Of a stretch of DNA of 20,769 nt, positions 16,685-20,769 are shown piece after piece. The translations under genes were made by a program, and so were the position numbers. Position 1 is the stretch's first letter. Every line of letters starts with the position of its first letter. The notes below the pieces were generated by a model, which did no database searches, was not told the origin of the DNA, and saw only the letters and a list, made by a program, of their open reading frames with translations. Source of the DNA: Coriobacteriaceae bacterium (GTDB lineage: Bacteria; Actinomycetota; Coriobacteriia; Coriobacteriales; Coriobacteriaceae). Location of the stretch: contig CABJFQ010000021.1 in the NCBI GenBank assembly GCA_902364975.1, positions 1 to 20,769 on the forward strand, in the 5' to 3' direction.

Positions 16685-18388
16685 ATGAGCAATCCCTCGA
16701 ACCGCGCTTCGATGCGCGGGCAACTCACGCTGCGCGGCGTCGTCATCGGCGTCCTTGGCTGCGTGATCATCACGGCAAGCTCGGCCTACACGGCCCTCAA
16801 GATGGGTGCACTCCCCTGGCCGATTATTTTCGCTGCCGTCATCTCGCTGTTCTTCCTGAAGCTCATGGGCAACGCCAGCCTCAACGAGGCCAACGTCACC
16901 CACACCATCATGTCCGCAGGCGCCATGGTCGCCGGCGGCCTGGCGTTTACCATCCCGGGCGCCTGGATGCTGGGCTATGCCGACCAGATCAGCTGGCTCG
17001 ACATGTTTATCGTGGCACTCGCCGGCACCATCCTGGGCCTGCTGGCCACGGCACTCATTCACCGTCACTTTATCGTGGATGCCGCGCTTGAGTTCCCCAC
17101 CGGCAACGCCGCAGCTCAGACCCTGCGCGCGACCGAGGCCGGCGGCAAGACCGGCAAGCAGCTCTTTGGCTCCATGGCCATCGCAGGCATCTACAGCGTG
17201 CTTCGCGACGCCCTGGGCGTGGTGCCCAGCATGCTATGCACGCTCAACATCCCCGGCGTGACCTTTGGCATCTACAACTCGCCCATGCTGCTCTCCGTCG
17301 GCTTCCTCGTGGGCTTCGCCCCCGTCGCCTTCTGGTTTGCCGGCGCCCTGCTGGGCAACTTTGGCATCATTGTGGGCGGCACCGCTGCCGGTCTGTTCGA
17401 CGTTGTGACTGCGCAGGGCATCGTCAAGTCCCTGGGTATGGGCCTCATGATGGGCTTTGGCGTCGCCGTCGTCCTCAAGGACATCCTGCCGCAGGTCGCC
17501 GGTATCGTCCGCGGTCTCGCCGCCGACAGCTCCACCGACACCGACGAGCAGTCGCTCATCTCGGGCTCCCTCAAGCTCGACGCCGGTATCATCGGCCTGG
17601 GCGCTGCCGCCATCGCCGTGATCATCGCCATCGTGCTTGACCTTGGCCCCGTTCCGGCCGTCATCGTGACGCTGTTCACCTTTGTCACCACTATCATGAG
17701 CGCGCAGAGCTGCGGCCAGACGGGCATCGACCCCATGGAGATCTTTGGCCTCATCGTCATGCTCATCGTTGCCGCCTTCGCACAGCTCGCTCAGGTCAAA
17801 CTGTTCTTTATCGCCGGCATCGTGGCCGTGGCGTGCGGCCTTGCGGGCGACGTCATGAACGACTTTAAGGCCGGCGCCGTGCTGGGCACCAACCCGCGCG
17901 CACAGTGGGTCGGCCAGGCCATCGGCGGCATCGTGGGCGCCCTGGTCGCCGCCGCCGTCATGGTCGCGCTCGTCACCGCCTATGGTCCGGACGCCTTCGG
18001 CCCCGACAAGAGCTTTGTGGCCGCGCAGGCAAGCGTTGTCGCCACCATGGTCTCGGGCATCCCGAGCGTACCGTGGTTCGCAGGCGGCTTTATCGCCGGC
18101 ATCGTCATGTACTGGCTCGGCATTCCGGCCATGATGATCGGCCTGGGCGTGTACCTGCCGTTCTACATGTCACTCACGGCATTCCTGGGCTCCTGCGTCA
18201 AACTCGCCTACGACAAGTGGTCCGCCCACCGCGACGCCACCGCCGGTCTTTCTGACGAGGAGAGGGCTGCCAAGGATGCCGCCTTCCAGGAGCAGGGCTT
18301 GGTCGTTGCCAGCGGCCTGCTCGGCGGCGAGTCCATCGTCGGCGTTATCCTGGCGTTTGTCTCTGTTGGTCTGAGCCTGCTGGGGTAG
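16685..18388 (+). CDS. OPT family oligopeptide transporter
   Basis: This is a proton-coupled transporter of the oligopeptide transporter (OPT/YSL) family, which imports short peptides or metal chelates. The 567 residues form about 14-16 transmembrane segments, a little shorter than many bacterial OPT proteins (about 600-680). Family blocks include the N-terminal RGVVIGVLGCVIITASSAYTALKMG, LEFPTGNAAAQTLRATEAGG, a mid-protein Ser/Thr/Asp loop (residues 275-300) and DVMNDFKAGAVLGTNPRAQW. The C-terminal helices include GLGVYLPFYMSL. AAAGGAG lies six bases before the ATG. It is divergent from coaX, preceded by a structured leader and followed by a strong terminator, so it appears monocistronic. 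Substrate cannot be told from sequence. Confidence 0.93.
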   Translation: MSNPSNRASMRGQLTLRGVVIGVLGCVIITASSAYTALKMGALPWPIIFAAVISLFFLKLMGNASLNEANVTHTIMSAGAMVAGGLAFTIPGAWMLGYADQISWLDMFIVALAGTILGLLATALIHRHFIVDAALEFPTGNAAAQTLRATEAGGKTGKQLFGSMAIAGIYSVLRDALGVVPSMLCTLNIPGVTFGIYNSPMLLSVGFLVGFAPVAFWFAGALLGNFGIIVGGTAAGLFDVVTAQGIVKSLGMGLMMGFGVAVVLKDILPQVAGIVRGLAADSSTDTDEQSLISGSLKLDAGIIGLGAAAIAVIIAIVLDLGPVPAVIVTLFTFVTTIMSAQSCGQTGIDPMEIFGLIVMLIVAAFAQLAQVKLFFIAGIVAVACGLAGDVMNDFKAGAVLGTNPRAQWVGQAIGGIVGALVAAAVMVALVTAYGPDAFGPDKSFVAAQASVVATMVSGIPSVPWFAGGFIAGIVMYWLGIPAMMIGLGVYLPFYMSLTAFLGSCVKLAYDKWSAHRDATAGLSDEERAAKDAAFQEQGLVVASGLLGGESIVGVILAFVSVGLSLLG

Positions 18389-18413
18389 GCCGAACAACAA
18401 CGCACCAGCGCAG

Positions 18414-18451
18414 AGCGCGGGGTCGGAATCAAACCGGCCCCGCGCTTTTTT
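18414..18451 (+). terminator. Intrinsic terminator of the OPT transporter
   Basis: Arms of 13 bp (18414-18426 and 18434-18446) pair with one G-U, with a 7-nt loop and six T's after the stem. It begins 25 nt past the stop codon. Textbook form. Confidence 0.93.
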
Positions 18452-18527
18452 GTCTATTTGACTCTTATGATCCTCACGGCGTTTTAGCCATGTCGATTGT
18501 CCTGACTTCCAGGTCAACAAACCTTGT

Positions 18528-18556
18528 CTGACACCTCGCCTAACGCGGTGTAGAGT
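18528..18556 (+). promoter_or_regulatory. Promoter of the DUF389 gene
   Basis: CTGACA (18528-18533) and TAGAGT (18551-18556) are spaced by exactly 17 bp and match the consensus at five and four of six bases. The spacer carries ACACC...GGTGT (18531-18535, 18547-18551), and TGACTTCCAGGTCA lies just upstream (18503-18516). Both are possible operators. Confidence 0.5.
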
Positions 18557-18603
18557 AAAGACGACAGACGCAAGAAGCGGCTCAGAAGCTAAACGAGGTA
18601 AGC

Positions 18604-19743
18604 ATGGAACTCGACAAACAACAGATCAAGCGGCTGCGCGAGCGTCATCATCGTCGTCACGGTATACGCCCTGCACACAGCGAGGCCATGGAGAATGCCA
18701 CCCGTTTCCTTAAGCAGGCGTTCAACATACGCGAGGGACGCGCGCCCTATCACGTGATTCGCAAGCGCTTTGTAAACGGGGCGCGCCTGACTGGCTCGCA
18801 CTTATGCATCCTCATCATTGCCATGTTGATCGCGAGCATCGGCCTCGATATCGACTCGGATATCGCCATTGTAGGTGCCATGCTCATCTGCCCGCTCATG
18901 GGCTCGGTCCTTGCCACGGCATACGGCATCGCCACGCTCGACCGCGAGATTACCGTCGAAGCCGTCGCCGGCCTTGCGCTGCAAATGGCCTTTTGCCTGG
19001 TCACATCCACGTTGTACTTTAAGCTCTCGCCCCTTGGCACCACCACGGCCGCCATCATCGACAACTCGACGCCCACCGTGTGGGACCTCGCTGTCGCGCT
19101 CGCCGGCGGCTTTGCAGGCGGCCTAGGCAACTCACGCGACCAGGAACCCGCCACGCTTATCGCGGGCGTGGCCGTGGCAACCGCGCTCATGCCGCCCCTG
19201 TGCGCGGCGGGCTATGGCATCGCCATCGCGAGCGGTTCGCTGTTCCTCTCGGCGCTCTACGAGTTTGGCATCAACGTGGTCTTTATCGCGCTCGCGGCCG
19301 AAGCCGTACTACTTCTATTGCGCGTGCCGCTCAAGCGCGACCTCAACGGCGACGGCATTGTGACCGCCGAAGAAGATGCCGAGGTCGACGAGCTGTCACG
19401 CAAGGTGCGCCGCCGCATTATTGTGGGCACGGTGATCTTTGCCATCCCCTGCATCATCATGACGGCGGGTTCCATTGGCTCGGCACAGGCCGGCGTGCAG
19501 GACGGCTACGGTGTCACCGAGACCACACGCGAGCTTGCCGCGGTGCTGCCAGGCTTTAAGGATTACACCGTCGCCGTCGAGACCTCGGCTGCCGAAGGGA
19601 ACGAGGAAGGCATGGTCGAGCGCGAGGTTGTCGCCCACGTGACGACAAGCGAGACGCTTGGGGCGCACGACCGTCACGTCGCCCGCAAGCTCATTGACCT
19701 CAACGTGCCCGAACTCGATCGCGTTGAGTTTGACGTGAAGTGA
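18604..19743 (+). CDS. DUF389 / TIGR00341 family membrane protein with EF-hand-like loop
   Basis: The family is widespread and functionally undefined. The 379 residues have a basic soluble N-terminus (about 1-60), then six or so membrane helices. These include the family blocks GAMLICPLMGSVLATAYG, GFAGGLGNSRDQEPATLIAGVAVATALMPPLCAAGYGIA and FGINVVFIALAAEA. Between helices sits DLNGDGIVTAEEDAE (D246-E257), which fits a 12-residue EF-hand calcium loop. A last helix (around 285-305) precedes an exported or cytosolic C-terminal alpha/beta domain of about 70 residues. The ATG has GAGG five bases upstream, a weak but acceptable SD. It is monocistronic, with promoter upstream and hairpin downstream. 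Confidence 0.9.
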   Translation: MELDKQQIKRLRERHHRRHGIRPAHSEAMENATRFLKQAFNIREGRAPYHVIRKRFVNGARLTGSHLCILIIAMLIASIGLDIDSDIAIVGAMLICPLMGSVLATAYGIATLDREITVEAVAGLALQMAFCLVTSTLYFKLSPLGTTTAAIIDNSTPTVWDLAVALAGGFAGGLGNSRDQEPATLIAGVAVATALMPPLCAAGYGIAIASGSLFLSALYEFGINVVFIALAAEAVLLLLRVPLKRDLNGDGIVTAEEDAEVDELSRKVRRRIIVGTVIFAIPCIIMTAGSIGSAQAGVQDGYGVTETTRELAAVLPGFKDYTVAVETSAAEGNEEGMVEREVVAHVTTSETLGAHDRHVARKLIDLNVPELDRVEFDVK

Positions 19744-19820
19744 TGCGGGATGTGAGATGGATGCGCGCACAGGCGCGAGTCGGAACGAGGCGCAGACGCG
19801 ACGCAGGCCGCGAGCAAAAA

Positions 19821-19860
19821 AGCGGGGCGCGATTCATGTCCGTGCCCCGCTCGCTGTTTT
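19821..19860. terminator. Bidirectional terminator between convergent genes
   Basis: AGCGGGGC (19821-19828) and GCCCCGCT (19844-19851) form a perfect 8-bp stem extended by two further pairs. On the plus strand CGCTGTTTTATT follows. On the minus strand TTTTTTGC follows immediately, giving the better terminator for the minus-strand gene at 19872. Confidence 0.8.
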
Positions 19861-19871
19861 ATTGCCGTGAA

Positions 19872-20321
19872 TCAACTGTCCGCATCGACATCGCCAGACC
19901 CCACCGTAAACGCCGGACCGGTACTCACCAGATAAAAACGGGTCACCCTGGTATCTCTAAATAGGTAGAGCAAGCCCTGATCGCGTCGGCGTGACAAGTA
20001 CGCCACGTGGACCGTACCGAATTCTTCACCGTTTTCCTTCTTTAATATCAGGATGTTGGGGTCATCCGTACGCTTAAACTGCCCGTCTGTGCAGATTCCG
20101 TCTTGGTCGACCAGCTGCCATCGACAGTTGTCCTCCTCAAGAAAAGCCAGGGTTACCCGACTCGTTTTGTCATCCCGATAGAAACCATCAATGGCAAACC
20201 CTTCGGAAGCGCATTCCTGCATATAGGACGTTTCTCGGCTTATAGCAAACAGCCCTGTAGCGCCCAGGAGCACAGCCAGGCAGACCACTGCAAGGGTTAT
20301 TGAGATAGTGCGGCGGCCCAT
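19872..20321 (-). CDS. Small membrane-anchored or secreted protein of unknown function
   Basis: Not recognised. The 149 residues begin MGRR and a single hydrophobic helix (about 6-27), either an uncleaved anchor or a signal peptide without a lipobox cysteine. The remaining 120 residues look like an extracytoplasmic beta-rich domain with three cysteines (C37, C66, C77). A run of alternating hydrophobic strands follows (SRVTLAFLEE, NILILKK, GTVHVAYLS, TRFYLVS). There is no Shine-Dalgarno before this ATG. Instead a 12-codon ORF with a strong SD stops one base upstream, suggesting coupled translation. GC content is visibly lower than in the neighbouring genes. It ends at a shared bidirectional terminator. 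Confidence 0.7.
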   Translation of the reverse strand: MGRRTISITLAVVCLAVLLGATGLFAISRETSYMQECASEGFAIDGFYRDDKTSRVTLAFLEEDNCRWQLVDQDGICTDGQFKRTDDPNILILKKENGEEFGTVHVAYLSRRRDQGLLYLFRDTRVTRFYLVSTGPAFTVGSGDVDADS

Positions 20322-20322
20322 G

Positions 20323-20361
20323 CTAGCCCAGCCGATAGTTGCTTAACGGAGCGTGAAACAT
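20323..20361 (-). CDS. 12-codon leader ORF MFHAPLSNYRLG
   Basis: The ATG at 20361 follows GGAGG (complement of 20370-20374) with an ideal 8-nt spacer. The frame runs 12 codons to TAG at 20323-20325. One base later comes the ATG of the downstream gene, in a different frame. The downstream gene lacks its own SD, so ribosomes ending here could reinitiate. Alternatives are a chance SD, or a frameshift that split a longer N-terminus. Confidence 0.45.
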   Translation of the reverse strand: MFHAPLSNYRLG

Positions 20362-20412
20362 ACCTGGAACCTCCGATATCAGGGGGAACGTCGCCTATGG
20401 CCTGCCGGCAAT

Positions 20413-20503
20413 CATATGTTTCCAACATCAAACCATATGGTTACAACTCGTTGGAGATAGGTTCCATGAACGGACGATAATTTGCGGCGAACGGCTACAT
20501 ATG
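20413..20503. promoter_or_regulatory. Cluster of CATATG palindromes upstream of the small protein gene
   Basis: CATATG occurs at 20413-20418, 20434-20439 (inside the perfect 12-bp palindrome AACCATATGGTT, 20431-20442) and 20498-20503. The first two are centred 21 bp apart, two helical turns. Another lies at 20726-20731. The surroundings are AT-richer than the rest of the window. Possibly operator sites for a regulator of the gene at 19872; no clear -35/-10 pair found. Confidence 0.35.
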
Positions 20504-20554
20504 TTCATTATCTCAGGGTTCTGGAGGCAATTTTTGGTGCCACCGAGACGTTGT

Positions 20555-20685
20555 TTTCGGAAGTATGCGGCAAATTCCGGAGCCCTCGAGCACACCCCGG
20601 TTTTTCACCAATAAAACCGCAGGTACAAAGCTTGGGCATATCCAGTGTGCTCGGCCTATTCAAATTTTGCCGCATACTTCCGAAA
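20555..20685. repeat. 131-bp concentric palindrome
   Basis: A perfect 20-bp inverted repeat, TTTCGGAAGTATGCGGCAAA (20555-20574) and its complement (20666-20685), encloses a second, concentric one: CGAGCACAC (20587-20595) and GTGTGCTCG (20645-20653). Both are centred at 20620. A minus-strand open frame of 67 codons crosses it, but this reads through the palindrome and has no SD. Likely a dispersed intergenic element or a large RNA hairpin. Confidence 0.8.
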
Positions 20686-20769
20686 TCCGAGTCCGCTGAA
20701 GGCGCCTGCAACGCTATTTACGCAACATATGTGCAATCAAAACCACCCCTAAAAGGGGTGGTTTGCTCT
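20686..20769. terminator. Terminator-like hairpin at the window edge
   Basis: AAACCACCCCT (20740-20750) and AGGGGTGGTTT (20754-20764) form an 11-bp perfect stem with an AAA loop. On the minus strand TTTTGATTG follows, so it probably ends a minus-strand gene lying beyond the window. Positions 20686-20739 show nothing else beyond one CATATG. Confidence 0.7.

Noticed and set aside
20508..20711. 67-codon minus-strand ORF across the right-hand palindrome
   Set aside because: It simply reads through the inverted repeat, has no SD and no recognisable protein features. Similar peptides would recur wherever the repeat occurs.

Overview
The window is GC-rich (about 60% by eye), densely packed bacterial chromosome. 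The proteins resemble those of Coriobacteriia (Actinomycetota), and a Collinsella-like gut bacterium is my best guess. That guess rests on protein style, codon use and the dispersed loop motif around CCTGTCCC; no database was searched. I see no phage, plasmid, transposase, CRISPR array, tRNA or rRNA.

Layout. Positions 1-2300 hold the chaperonin operon groS-groL on the minus strand. Next comes a roughly 200-bp concentric palindrome, then a YtcJ-type amidohydrolase (minus) divergent from an M20D peptidase/amidohydrolase (plus). From 6025 to 16492 every gene lies on the minus strand: a zinc-ribbon membrane protein with a Pro-Glu tail, a YitT-family membrane protein, a three-gene envelope-stress cluster (amaP, DUF2273, Asp23), yebC, a 727-residue DUF6020-like polytopic protein, lgt, a NifU-type Fe-S protein, a dCMP deaminase and coaX. 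The plus strand then carries an OPT-family oligopeptide transporter (divergent from coaX) and a DUF389 membrane protein. The window ends with a small membrane-anchored unknown protein on the minus strand and about 400 bp of palindrome-rich, less GC-rich DNA.

How the genes relate. The mix is housekeeping: protein folding, lipoprotein maturation, cofactor and nucleotide metabolism, envelope stress, and peptide or amide uptake and hydrolysis. Only two groups look like real operons. One is groS-groL. The other is amaP-DUF2273-asp23, where the first two genes overlap by 8 bp and a strong terminator follows the third. Most other genes have their own ribosome binding site and their own hairpin.

Most interesting non-coding signals: (1) a structured leader before the OPT transporter, ending in a predicted H-type pseudoknot beside the Shine-Dalgarno, behind a shared divergent promoter region with a perfect AGTCAT-N6-ATGACT repeat; (2) a 12-codon leader ORF with a perfect Shine-Dalgarno that stops one base before the ATG of an otherwise SD-less gene; (3) a dispersed family of intergenic hairpins whose loops carry CCTGTCCC or a close variant, sitting at gene ends; (4) two concentric giant palindromes (2323-2521 and 20555-20685).
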